A stretch of 5,211 nucleotides of DNA from Magnetospira sp. (GTDB lineage Bacteria > Pseudomonadota > Alphaproteobacteria > Rhodospirillales > Magnetospiraceae): contig JANQGL010000200.1 in the NCBI GenBank assembly GCA_028277325.1, forward strand, positions 1 through 5,211, written 5' to 3'. The position numbers were made by a program, and so were the translations under genes. This document shows, in pieces, positions 1-5,211 of the stretch; position 1 is the stretch's first letter, and the number at the start of each line of letters is the position of its first letter. The notes under the pieces are model-generated. The model searched no databases and was not told the origin of the DNA. It worked only from the letters and a program-made list of their open reading frames with translations.

Positions 1-353
1 GCCCCGGCCACCGGTTCGGGCGCATCCATGTGGACGACATCGCGCGGGTGCTGCGGGCGTCGATCGACCGGCCCGATCCCGGCACCGCCTACAACGTGAC
101 CGACGACGAACCGGCCGAGCCGCGCCACGTGACCGAGGAGGCCTGCCGGCTGCTCGGGGTGGCGCCGCCGCCGCTGGTCCCCTACGCGGCGGCGGAGGCG
201 GCGATGAGCCCGATGATGCGCAGCTTCTGGCAGGACAACCGCACGGTGTCCAATCGCCGCCTGCACGCGGCTCTGGGGGTGACTCTCGCCTATCCCAGCT
301 ACCGGGAGGGGTTGCGCGCGGTCCTCGCGGCGGAGGCGCGCCGTGCAAGGTGA
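1..353 (+). CDS. SDR-family NAD(P)-dependent oxidoreductase / epimerase-like protein (YeeZ-like), C-terminal part only
   Basis: The reading frame is open from base 3 to the TGA at 351-353, giving 116 residues; the 5' part lies off the left edge. The visible sequence begins near RFGRIHVDDIARVL, followed by GTAYNVTDDEPA and, near the end, SFWQDNRTVSNRRL and YPSYREGL. These are hallmarks of the C-terminal substrate-binding half of extended or atypical SDR proteins of the NAD-dependent epimerase type, closest in feel to the YeeZ group. The Rossmann glycine motif and the catalytic Tyr/Lys should lie upstream and cannot be checked. Family members are usually about 280-300 residues, so roughly 40% is present. 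The internal GTG at 30 sits inside the conserved HVDDIA motif and is not a start. The gene overlaps the HAD gene downstream by 11 bases. Family assignment is secure; the substrate is unknown. Confidence 0.88.
   Translation, partial: PGHRFGRIHVDDIARVLRASIDRPDPGTAYNVTDDEPAEPRHVTEEACRLLGVAPPPLVPYAAAEAAMSPMMRSFWQDNRTVSNRRLHAALGVTLAYPSYREGLRAVLAAEARRAR
332..336 (+). promoter_or_regulatory. Shine-Dalgarno site for the HAD gene
   Basis: GGAGG lies inside the last codons of the SDR gene, six bases before the GTG at 343. It supports that GTG as the start of the HAD protein although it lies within the preceding gene. It also fits translational coupling of the pair. Confidence 0.7.
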
Positions 354-1029
354 TCCGATCGACCTGGTGATCTGGGACTGCGACGGGGTGCTGGTCGATT
401 CCGAGCCGATCGCGGCCCGGGTGCTGGCCGCCTATCTCACCACCCAGGGCGTCCCGCACGCGCCGGCCGACTGTTTCGAGCGCTACACCGGCCTGTCGAT
501 GCCGGGGGTGCGCGACCGGGTGCGCGAGCTGTGCGGGATCGATCTGCCGGAGGATTTCGAGGCGCGGATCCGTGACCTGGACGATGCCGAGTTCCGCCGC
601 CACCTGAAACCGATCGACGGGGTGCGCGGGGCGATCGCCGCGCTGCCGGTCAGGCACTGCGTCGCGTCGTCGGGCAGCCCGGCCAAGATCGACCGCTCGC
701 TGGACATCACCGGTCTCGGCGAGTTGCTCGAATACCGGTTCAGCGCCCGCCAGGTGGCGCGCGGCAAGCCGGCGCCCGACCTGTTCCTGCTGGCCGCCGA
801 GACGATGGGCACCGCGCCCCGCCACTGCGTGGTGATCGAGGACAGCCTGTCCGGCGTGCGGGCCGGGATGGCGGCCGGCATGCGCACCCTCGGGTTCGTC
901 GGCGGCGGCCACTGCGGCCCCGGCTATGCCGCCAAGCTGGCCGAGACCGGGGTGCCCAGGGTATTCGACCGGATGGCCGAGCTGCCGACCCTGCTCGGAT
1001 TTCAGGGCCTCCTGAGACCTCGCATCTAA
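343..1029 (+). CDS. HAD-superfamily hydrolase, subfamily IA (sugar-phosphate phosphatase / beta-phosphoglucomutase-like)
   Basis: This is a complete 228-residue cytoplasmic protein of normal length for HAD-IA enzymes. Motif I is WDCDGVLVDSE, with nucleophile Asp12 and acid/base Asp14. Residues about 22-90 form the helical C1 cap. Motif II is VASSGSP (Ser109/Ser110), motif III is GKPAPD with Lys142, and motif IV is VIEDSLSGV with Glu166 and Asp167 for magnesium. All catalytic residues are present, so it should be an active Mg-dependent phosphatase or phosphomutase acting through an aspartyl-phosphate. The DGVLVDSE and GFVGGGHC segments resemble the YieH/YniC/phosphoglycolate phosphatase type, but the substrate cannot be read from sequence. 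The GTG start at 343 is chosen because GGAGG lies six bases upstream and the next residues lead directly into motif I. The start overlaps the SDR gene by 11 bases, indicating one transcript. The stop is TAA at 1027-1029. Confidence 0.93.
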   Translation: MQGDPIDLVIWDCDGVLVDSEPIAARVLAAYLTTQGVPHAPADCFERYTGLSMPGVRDRVRELCGIDLPEDFEARIRDLDDAEFRRHLKPIDGVRGAIAALPVRHCVASSGSPAKIDRSLDITGLGELLEYRFSARQVARGKPAPDLFLLAAETMGTAPRHCVVIEDSLSGVRAGMAAGMRTLGFVGGGHCGPGYAAKLAETGVPRVFDRMAELPTLLGFQGLLRPRI

Positions 1030-1039
1030 TGCACCGCCT

Positions 1040-1065
1040 CCGACAAAAGGCACACCTTTTGTCGG
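1040..1065. terminator. Perfect 11-bp hairpin, possible bidirectional terminator
   Basis: CCGACAAAAGG (1040-1050), loop CACA, then CCTTTTGTCGG (1055-1065) form an uninterrupted 11-bp stem with a 4-base loop. It starts 10 bases after the HAD stop codon, in the gap between convergent genes, where a transcription terminator is expected. There is no U tract after the stem on either strand; the only run of four T/A is inside the stem. The stem is certain as a sequence fact, while termination activity is an inference from position. Confidence 0.55.
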
Positions 1066-1085
1066 CCCGGCGCTCCAGCCAAGTA

Positions 1086-1144
1086 TTCGTTTGTGCAGCG
1101 ATTCACCAAACGAAAGCCGGCCTTCGCCCGAATCTTTCGTTTGG
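1086..1144. repeat. Three-arm inverted/direct repeat in the convergent gap (alternative hairpins)
   Basis: CCAAACGAAAG (1106-1116) and CTTTCGTTTGG (1134-1144) are perfect 11-base inverted repeats around a 17-base loop. A further TTCGTTTG copy (1086-1093) can pair over 8 bp with CAAACGAA at 1107-1114, so the middle arm can pair with either flank. TTCGTTTG also recurs directly at 1136-1143. In the chemoreceptor transcript (- strand) the 11-bp hairpin begins 20 bases after the stop codon, so it may be a terminator or a 3' stabilising structure. No U-rich tail follows it. Confidence 0.5.
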
Positions 1145-1164
1145 ATCGCCGCACCAGCTCGGCC

Positions 1165-2853
1165 TCAGCCGCTGCGCACGGTGGCCAGGAACTGCGTGAC
1201 CTTGTCGCCCAGGACGTCGGCATTGCGGCCGAGACGGTCGGTGGTCTGGCCGACCACGCCGGCCGCCGTCTGAGTGCGGCCGGCCGCCTCGCGGACCCCG
1301 CTCACGTCGTCGTTCATTGCCGCGGTGCCGGCCGACACTTTCTGGATGCTGCCGGAAATCTCCTGGGTCGCCGTCCCCTGTTCCTCGATCGCCGAGGCGA
1401 TGGTGGTGGTGATCTCGCTGATCTCGCGGATGGTTCCCGAGATGCCTTCGATGGAGTCCACGGTACTGCGCGTCTCGCCCTGGATGCCCTTCACCAGCTG
1501 GTCGATCTCCTCGGTCGCCTTGGCGGTCTGGTTGGCCAGGTTCTTGACCTCCGAGGCGACCACCGCGAAGCCCTTGCCGGCCTCGCCGGCCCGCGCCGCC
1601 TCGATGGTGGCGTTCAGCGCCAGGAGATTGGTCTGCTCGGCGATGTCGTTGATCAGGGTCACCACCTCGCCGATGCGCTCGGCCGAGCCGGACAGGGAGT
1701 GCACCATCTTGGTGCCGCGTTCGGCTTCCTTCACCGCCTTCGCGGTGATGCCGGTGGACCGCGCCACCTGGGCGGAAATCTCGCCGATCGAGGTGCTCAG
1801 CTCCTCGGCCGCGGCGGCCACCATCTGCACGTTCTCCGACACCGTGCCGGAGGCGACGGCGGCGCTTTCCACCAGATGATCGGCCTCCTGGGCCGCCGAG
1901 TCGAGATCGCCGGCCGCGGTCTGCATCGCCTTGGCGGCGTCGCCCACCTGGGTCACCACGTTGCCGACATCCTGCTCGAAGGTGTCGGCGATCCGCATCA
2001 TGTCGGCGCGCCGCGCCTCGGCGGCGCGGGCTTCGGCCGCCTTCTGCTCTTCCTGGAGGCGCCGCCGCTCGACGGCGTTGTCCTTGAACACGTCGAGGGC
2101 CTGTGCCATGGCGCCGATCTCGTCCTCGCGCGCGATGCCCTCGATCTCGACCTCCAGGTTGCCGTCGGCCAGCGCTTTCATGTCGCGGATCAGGCCCTTG
2201 AGCGGGCGCACGATGTCGCGGATGACCAGGGTGCCGAACACACTCGCGATGATCGTCGACGCGATCACCACGATCGACAGGGCGAGCGCTTTTGCCCGGA
2301 AGACCGCGTCCACGTCGTCGATGTAGATGCCGGTGCCGATGATCCAGTCGAACGGGGTGAAGGCCGAAACATAGCTCAGCTTGTCGATCGGCGCGCCGTT
2401 GGCCTCGCGTGGCCATTGATAGGGCACGTAGCCGGCCCCGTCGGCGGCGGCGATCTCGACCATTTCCCGGAACAGGGCGACCCCGTTCGGATCCTTGGTG
2501 CCGATGAGGTTCTTGCCGTTGAGGGCCGGGTTGGCCGCATGCATGACGATGGTCCCGCTCGGATACAGAACGAACAGGTAACCGCCGTCGTCGTAGCGCA
2601 TCGCCTCGAGGGCCTTCGCCGCGGCGGCCATCGCCGCGTCGCGCGAAAGGGTGCCGTCCTCCGCCTGCTTGCGGTAGGACTCGGCGATCCCGACCGCCGT
2701 CTCGATGATGTTGCGCAGCTTGTCGCGCCGGTCCTCCATCATGATTTCGCGGAACATGAGGAGCGCCCAGGCCACCACCACGATCATGCCGACCGTGGCC
2801 AGGACGCTGGGAATCCAAACCTTCTTGTTGATACTGAGGCGTGTCAGAAACAT
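1165..2853 (-). CDS. Methyl-accepting chemotaxis protein with periplasmic Cache_2 sensor, HAMP and signalling domain
   Basis: This 562-residue inner-membrane chemoreceptor senses a periplasmic ligand and controls CheA/CheW. In order it has TM helix 1 (about 13-34), a periplasmic single Cache_2-type domain (about 37-187), TM helix 2 (about 188-211), HAMP (about 211-262, with the [18 protein letters not shown] start), an Ala/Glu/Arg-rich coiled linker (262-290), and the signalling coiled coil. The Cache part shows [30 protein letters not shown] (121-124) and [13 protein letters not shown] (168-180), which are classic for the family. The hairpin tip, about residues 404-424, reads [20 protein letters not shown] and is intact. 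Glu/Gln-rich candidate methylation sites lie around [12 protein letters not shown] (349-359) and [12 protein letters not shown] (488-499). The C-terminus is FLATVRSG, with no CheR/CheB-tethering NWETF-like pentapeptide. The ATG at 2851-2853 has AAGGG eight bases upstream. No che genes adjoin it, and the ligand is unknown. Confidence 0.97.
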   Translation of the reverse strand: MFLTRLSINKKVWIPSVLATVGMIVVVAWALLMFREIMMEDRRDKLRNIIETAVGIAESYRKQAEDGTLSRDAAMAAAAKALEAMRYDDGGYLFVLYPSGTIVMHAANPALNGKNLIGTKDPNGVALFREMVEIAAADGAGYVPYQWPREANGAPIDKLSYVSAFTPFDWIIGTGIYIDDVDAVFRAKALALSIVVIASTIIASVFGTLVIRDIVRPLKGLIRDMKALADGNLEVEIEGIAREDEIGAMAQALDVFKDNAVERRRLQEEQKAAEARAAEARRADMMRIADTFEQDVGNVVTQVGDAAKAMQTAAGDLDSAAQEADHLVESAAVASGTVSENVQMVAAAAEELSTSIGEISAQVARSTGITAKAVKEAERGTKMVHSLSGSAERIGEVVTLINDIAEQTNLLALNATIEAARAGEAGKGFAVVASEVKNLANQTAKATEEIDQLVKGIQGETRSTVDSIEGISGTIREISEITTTIASAIEEQGTATQEISGSIQKVSAGTAAMNDDVSGVREAAGRTQTAAGVVGQTTDRLGRNADVLGDKVTQFLATVRSG

Positions 2854-2861
2854 TTCGGCTG

Positions 2862-2866
2862 CCCTT
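2862..2866 (-). promoter_or_regulatory. Shine-Dalgarno site of the chemoreceptor gene
   Basis: AAGGG on the - strand lies eight bases before the ATG at 2853. It supports that start, which also gives a short basic cytoplasmic N-terminus ([11 protein letters not shown]) before the first membrane helix. Confidence 0.6.
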
Positions 2867-2946
2867 CAAACGTCATTTGCGATGCCCGCCGGCGACAGGC
2901 CAGCACCCTCAGGCGAACGAACCAATTGCATCCCCCAATATGCTCC

Positions 2947-2976
2947 ACAATAAGATGGGGCGGCCATCGGTTTCAA
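2947..2976 (-). promoter_or_regulatory. Candidate sigma-70-type promoter for the chemoreceptor gene
   Basis: On the - strand TTGAAA (2976-2971) resembles a -35 box. It is followed after 18 bases by TATTGT (2952-2947), a 4-of-6 match to the -10 box. It lies about 94 bases upstream of the start codon, in the only clearly AT-richer stretch of the window (about 2920-3020). The match is moderate and made by eye, and the 18-base spacing is slightly long. Confidence 0.35.
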
Positions 2977-3043
2977 GCGTTTTGGTTAAAAACAATCGTC
3001 AGGAAACACATATGGTTAGCAGGTCCGGTCCCCGGCCCGGGCC

Positions 3044-3580
3044 CTATAACAGAGGATACTCCGCCAGCGCTTCGTAATGGGCGCCCTCGCGTCTCAGGTG
3101 GCTGCGGAACAGGACGAAACGGTCGACCTCGAACGGCGGGGTGCGGAAGCGGCCGCGCGATTCCAGATAGGGGGCGGCCCGCGCATGGGTGAGGCCGTGC
3201 GGCCGCGCCAGGGTCACGTGGGGCCGGAACTTGCGGGTTTCGGGGGGCAGGCCGGCCCGCACGGCGGCCGATTCCACCTTGCCGTGCAGATGCTCCAGGA
3301 GCGGCGACCGTTCGACGCCGGCCCAGATCGCGCGCACCGTGCGCCCGCCCTCGAAACAGCCGATCTCGCCCAGCGCCATTTCGAAGCGCGGCGCGTGGAT
3401 TCCGGACAGGGTGGCGTCCAGGTCCTCGGCCGTCGTCTCGTCCACCTCGCCGACGAAACGCAGGGTCAGATGGAAGTTCTCCGGCCTCACCCAGCGCACC
3501 CCGTGCAGGCCGTTGCACAGGGTGTCCAGGGAGGCGCGAACGTCATCGGGGAAGGGAATGCCGACGAACAGGCGCAGCAT
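3044..3580 (-). CDS. thpR: RNA 2',3'-cyclic phosphodiesterase (ThpR / LigT, 2H phosphoesterase family)
   Basis: This 178-residue cytoplasmic protein matches the usual length of about 175-190 for the family. It carries the two signature HxT motifs of the 2H phosphoesterase fold, HLTL at residues 37-40 and HVTL at 121-124. The conserved surroundings are LFVGIPFP at the N-terminus, VRWVRPENFHLTLRFVGEV, and KFRPHVTLAR. Characterised family members hydrolyse 2',3'-cyclic phosphate RNA ends to 2'-phosphates and can ligate tRNA halves through a 2'-5' bond in vitro; the cellular role is not settled. The ATG at 3578-3580 is chosen because the family consensus starts directly at MLRLFVGI and GGAAAG lies just upstream. 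The same frame is open up to 3751, but that extension would run into the tas-like gene and carries no family sequence. The stop is TAG at 3044-3046. It lies 46 bases downstream of the tas-like gene and is probably cotranscribed with it. Confidence 0.94.
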   Translation of the reverse strand: MLRLFVGIPFPDDVRASLDTLCNGLHGVRWVRPENFHLTLRFVGEVDETTAEDLDATLSGIHAPRFEMALGEIGCFEGGRTVRAIWAGVERSPLLEHLHGKVESAAVRAGLPPETRKFRPHVTLARPHGLTHARAAPYLESRGRFRTPPFEVDRFVLFRSHLRREGAHYEALAEYPLL

Positions 3581-3626
3581 GGCGTCTTTCCGAATCGGTA
3601 GGGTTGCGGAACAGTCTATCGCGCCG

Positions 3627-4664
3627 TCACGGCGCCGGGTAGGGGGCGGCGTCGTGAATCGCCTCGATCCGTTCAAGAACCGCGTCCGGCAGGTCGAGAT
3701 CGATGCTGGCGATGTCGGACTCCAGTTGGTCCAGGGTGGTGGCGCCGACAATGGTGCTGGTCACGAAGCGGCGGCCGTTGACGAAGGCGAGCGCCATCCG
3801 TGCCGGATCGAGTCCGTGGTCGCGGGCGAGGCGCACGTAGGCCTCGGTGGCCCGTTCCGCGTTGGCGCGGAAATAGCGCCGGTAGTGCGGCCACCGGGTG
3901 CAGCGGGCGCCGGCCGGCCGCGCCCCGTTCAGGTACTTGCCGCTCAGCACCCCCATGGCGAGGGGCGAATAGGCGAGCAGGCCGCAGTCCTCGCGGATCG
4001 CCACCTCGGCCAGGCCCACCTCGAAGCTGCGGTTGAGCAGGGAATAGGGATTCTGGATCGCGGCCATGCGCGGCAGGCCGTGCCGCTCGGCCAGCCCGAG
4101 ACAGCTCATGGCGCCCCAGGCGCTCTCGTTGGACAGGCCCGCGTGGCGGATCTTGCCGGCCCGGACCAGGTCGGCGAGGATTTCCAGCACCTCCCCGAAC
4201 GGCGTGAAGACGTCCTCGTCGTGGTGCTCGTAGCCCAGGCGGCCGAAGAAATTGGCCCGCCGCTCCGGCCAGTGGAGCTGGTAGAGGTCGATGCGATCGG
4301 TTTGCAGGCGCCGCAGGCTCGCCTCCACGGCCGCCTCGATGTTGCGGCGGTCGAACCGCTGGTCGGGCCGGATCGGGTCCATGCCGCCGGCCGGCCCGCT
4401 GACCTTCGAGGCCAGCACGATGTCGTCGCGCTTCTTGCGCGTCGCCAGCCAGGTGCCGATGTAGGTCTCGGTGCGGCCCTGGGTGGCGGCGCGCGGCGGC
4501 ACCGGGTACATCTCGGCGGTGTCGACGAAGTTGACCCCCCGGTCGAGCGCGAGGTCCAGTTGGGCGTGCGCCTCGGCCTCGGTGTTCTGTTCGCCCCAGG
4601 TCATGGTGCCGAGGCAGATCCGGCTCACCTGGAGCCCGGTGCGTCCCAGTGGCGCGAACTTCAT
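3627..4664 (-). CDS. tas: Tas-like NADP(H)-dependent aldo/keto reductase
   Basis: This 345-residue protein is almost the same length as E. coli Tas and very similar in recalled sequence. Shared blocks include LGTMTWGEQNTEAEAHAQLD, AEMYPVPPR, IQNPYSLLNRSFEVGLAEV, GKYLNGARPAGAR, the HGLDPA-MALAFV region, and the terminal YPAP. The fold is a TIM-barrel aldo/keto reductase. The catalytic tetrad is visible as Asp48, Tyr53, Lys87 and His131 (LHW). The SNE motif at 178-180 and the region near STIVGATT (303-310) fit NADPH binding. It should reduce carbonyl substrates in the cytoplasm; the physiological substrate of Tas proteins is not established. The ATG at 4662-4664 has a strong AAAGGAG seven bases upstream. 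It sits 37 bases after the FIST gene and 46 before thpR, all on the - strand, so an operon is likely. The symbol rests on similarity to E. coli Tas. Confidence 0.93.
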   Translation of the reverse strand: MKFAPLGRTGLQVSRICLGTMTWGEQNTEAEAHAQLDLALDRGVNFVDTAEMYPVPPRAATQGRTETYIGTWLATRKKRDDIVLASKVSGPAGGMDPIRPDQRFDRRNIEAAVEASLRRLQTDRIDLYQLHWPERRANFFGRLGYEHHDEDVFTPFGEVLEILADLVRAGKIRHAGLSNESAWGAMSCLGLAERHGLPRMAAIQNPYSLLNRSFEVGLAEVAIREDCGLLAYSPLAMGVLSGKYLNGARPAGARCTRWPHYRRYFRANAERATEAYVRLARDHGLDPARMALAFVNGRRFVTSTIVGATTLDQLESDIASIDLDLPDAVLERIEAIHDAAPYPAP

Positions 4665-4671
4665 GGTGCGG

Positions 4672-4688
4672 CTCCTTTCCTCCGGAGG
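4672..4688 (-). promoter_or_regulatory. Strong Shine-Dalgarno site of the tas-like gene, with a second GGAGG beside it
   Basis: On the - strand the sequence reads CCTCCGGAGG (a 10-base palindrome, 4688-4679) followed directly by AAAGGAG (4678-4672), seven bases before the ATG. The proximal AAAGGAG is the likely ribosome site. The distal GGAGG may be a second one or may fold back on its own palindrome. Confidence 0.6.
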
Positions 4689-4701
4689 CTGGGATCAGGG
4701 T

Positions 4702-5211
4702 TCAGACGATCAGGGTCAGCACGCCGGTGTGGCCATACAGCCGCCCGTGCGAGATTTCGCCGCCGGCGAAGAAGCCGATCAGGGGGAAGTCTCCCAGGGC
4801 CTCGCGGACGAGCCCGGTCTCGGCGCCCTCGTGGCCGAACATCCGGGCGCCGCGCGCCACGCAGGACACGTAGAGTCCCGCCTTCGGCGGCCCGGGCAGG
4901 CGTTCCCTCAGGCGCTCCAGCATGGCCACCAGGTCGTCGCGCGCGCTGACCGGGTCGCGGCGCACGAACAGCAGGCGGTCGCCCGGGTGCACGCTGGCGC
5001 CGATGCCGATCCAGCCGCGTCCGGGGTCGATGGCCAGCAGGTTGCGCACCAGGTAGTCGCCGGTGTCGGACCCCTCCACCGGCAGCGCCACGTGCACGTA
5101 GCCGGCCAGGCGCTGCAGGTCGCGGGCCAGCAGTTCGCCGACGTCCTCGCGCAGCACGTCGAGGGCCGGGCGGCCGTCCAGGCCGACGATCACGTTGTCC
5201 AGGCAGTCGGA
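4702..5211 (-). CDS. FIST-domain sensory protein, C-terminal part only
   Basis: The frame is open from the right edge to the TGA at 4702-4704, giving 169 residues; the start is outside the window. It contains a FIST_C domain. The visible pattern starts with VGLDGRPALDVL (residues 9-20), then SDTGDYLVRNLLAID (48-62), GASVHPGDRLLFVRRD (71-86), GLYVSCVARGARMFG (112-126), and GFFAGGEISHGRLYGHTGVLTLIV (146-169). FIST proteins carry FIST_N plus FIST_C and are thought to bind small ligands, possibly amino acids, in signalling; stand-alone proteins of about 370-400 residues are common in proteobacteria. Here the protein ends right after FIST_C, with no kinase, GGDEF or MCP output module at the C-terminus. 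Such a module could only lie upstream. The internal GTG at 5193 is within the domain and is not a start. It is first of the three visible co-oriented genes FIST, tas, thpR. The partner and ligand are unknown. Confidence 0.9.
   Translation of the reverse strand, partial: SDCLDNVIVGLDGRPALDVLREDVGELLARDLQRLAGYVHVALPVEGSDTGDYLVRNLLAIDPGRGWIGIGASVHPGDRLLFVRRDPVSARDDLVAMLERLRERLPGPPKAGLYVSCVARGARMFGHEGAETGLVREALGDFPLIGFFAGGEISHGRLYGHTGVLTLIV

Larger units (their letters stand above)
2854..3043. other. 190-base gap between thpR and the chemoreceptor gene
   Basis: This is the longest non-coding stretch in the window. Its chemoreceptor-proximal half is GC-rich with a short CGCCGGCG palindrome (2887-2894). 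Its middle is AT-richer and holds the candidate promoter and two TGGTTA copies (2983-2988, 3013-3018) spaced 30 bases apart. The end next to thpR is very GC-rich, with the palindrome GGCCCGGGCC just past the thpR stop. I see no convincing U-tailed terminator for thpR, so read-through into the chemoreceptor gene is possible. Confidence 0.5.

Noticed and set aside
483..887. 134-residue open frame on the - strand inside the HAD gene
   Set aside because: It is a Ser/Arg-rich antisense shadow, and the + strand frame has all four HAD motifs.
1103..2869. 588-residue open frame on the - strand overlapping the chemoreceptor in another frame
   Set aside because: The translation is Arg/Gly-rich and without domains, while the alternative frame gives a full textbook chemoreceptor.
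2933..2960. CCCCA ... TGGGG inverted repeat across the candidate -10 region
   Set aside because: Five bases around an 18-base loop is within chance expectation for this GC-rich sequence.
2961..2991. Flagellar sigma-28-like promoter upstream of the chemoreceptor (TAACCAAA ... CCGATGG)
   Set aside because: The -10-like part matches only partly and the spacing is shorter than the usual 11 bases between boxes, so the sigma-70-like reading is better.
3034..3043. GGCCCGGGCC palindrome after the thpR stop as a terminator
   Set aside because: It has no loop of its own and no U tract follows it on the - strand. It is probably compositional.
1093..3192. 699-residue open frame on the + strand
   Set aside because: It is antisense to the whole chemoreceptor gene and gives a low-complexity, His/Gly/Asp/Arg-rich translation with no recognisable domain. 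Stop-free antisense frames are expected in GC-rich coding DNA.
3581..3751. 57-residue N-terminal extension of thpR in the same frame
   Set aside because: It would overlap the tas-like gene, it has no family resemblance, and the family consensus begins at the ATG at 3580, which has its own ribosome site.
3189..4949. 586-residue open frame on the + strand
   Set aside because: It runs antisense across thpR, the tas-like gene and part of the FIST gene, and its sequence is compositional with no family pattern.

Overview
This 5.2 kb window is very GC-rich bacterial DNA, tightly packed, with strong G/C preference at third codon positions. The protein types (a Cache_2 chemoreceptor with the conserved [20 protein letters not shown] tip, a YeeZ-like SDR, a FIST-domain protein, a Tas-type aldo/keto reductase) and the composition suggest an alphaproteobacterium, perhaps in or near the Rhodospirillales. 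That placement is inferred from resemblance; no rRNA or other marker gene is present.

Layout. On the + strand, the 3' end of an SDR/NAD-dependent epimerase-like gene (1-353) overlaps by 11 bases the start of a HAD phosphatase gene (343-1029); the two look translationally coupled. A 135-base convergent gap (1030-1164) follows and holds two clear inverted repeats. All later genes are on the - strand. They are a 562-residue transmembrane chemoreceptor (1165-2853), a 190-base upstream region with a candidate promoter, thpR for RNA 2',3'-cyclic phosphodiesterase (3044-3580), a tas-like aldo/keto reductase gene (3627-4664), and the C-terminal part of a FIST-domain sensory protein (4702-5211, running off the right edge).

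How they may work together. FIST, tas and thpR are co-oriented with gaps of 37 and 46 bases, so one transcript entering from the right edge is likely. They share no obvious pathway: signal sensing, NADPH-dependent carbonyl reduction and RNA end processing. The chemoreceptor has its own upstream region and is probably a separate unit. It is an orphan receptor here, with no che genes beside it.

This is mostly ordinary chromosomal sequence. I found no mobile element, CRISPR array, tRNA, rRNA, toxin-antitoxin pair or defence system, and nothing I would call a new biological system. The points most worth a second look are the non-coding structures at 1040-1065 and 1086-1144 and the region upstream of the chemoreceptor.
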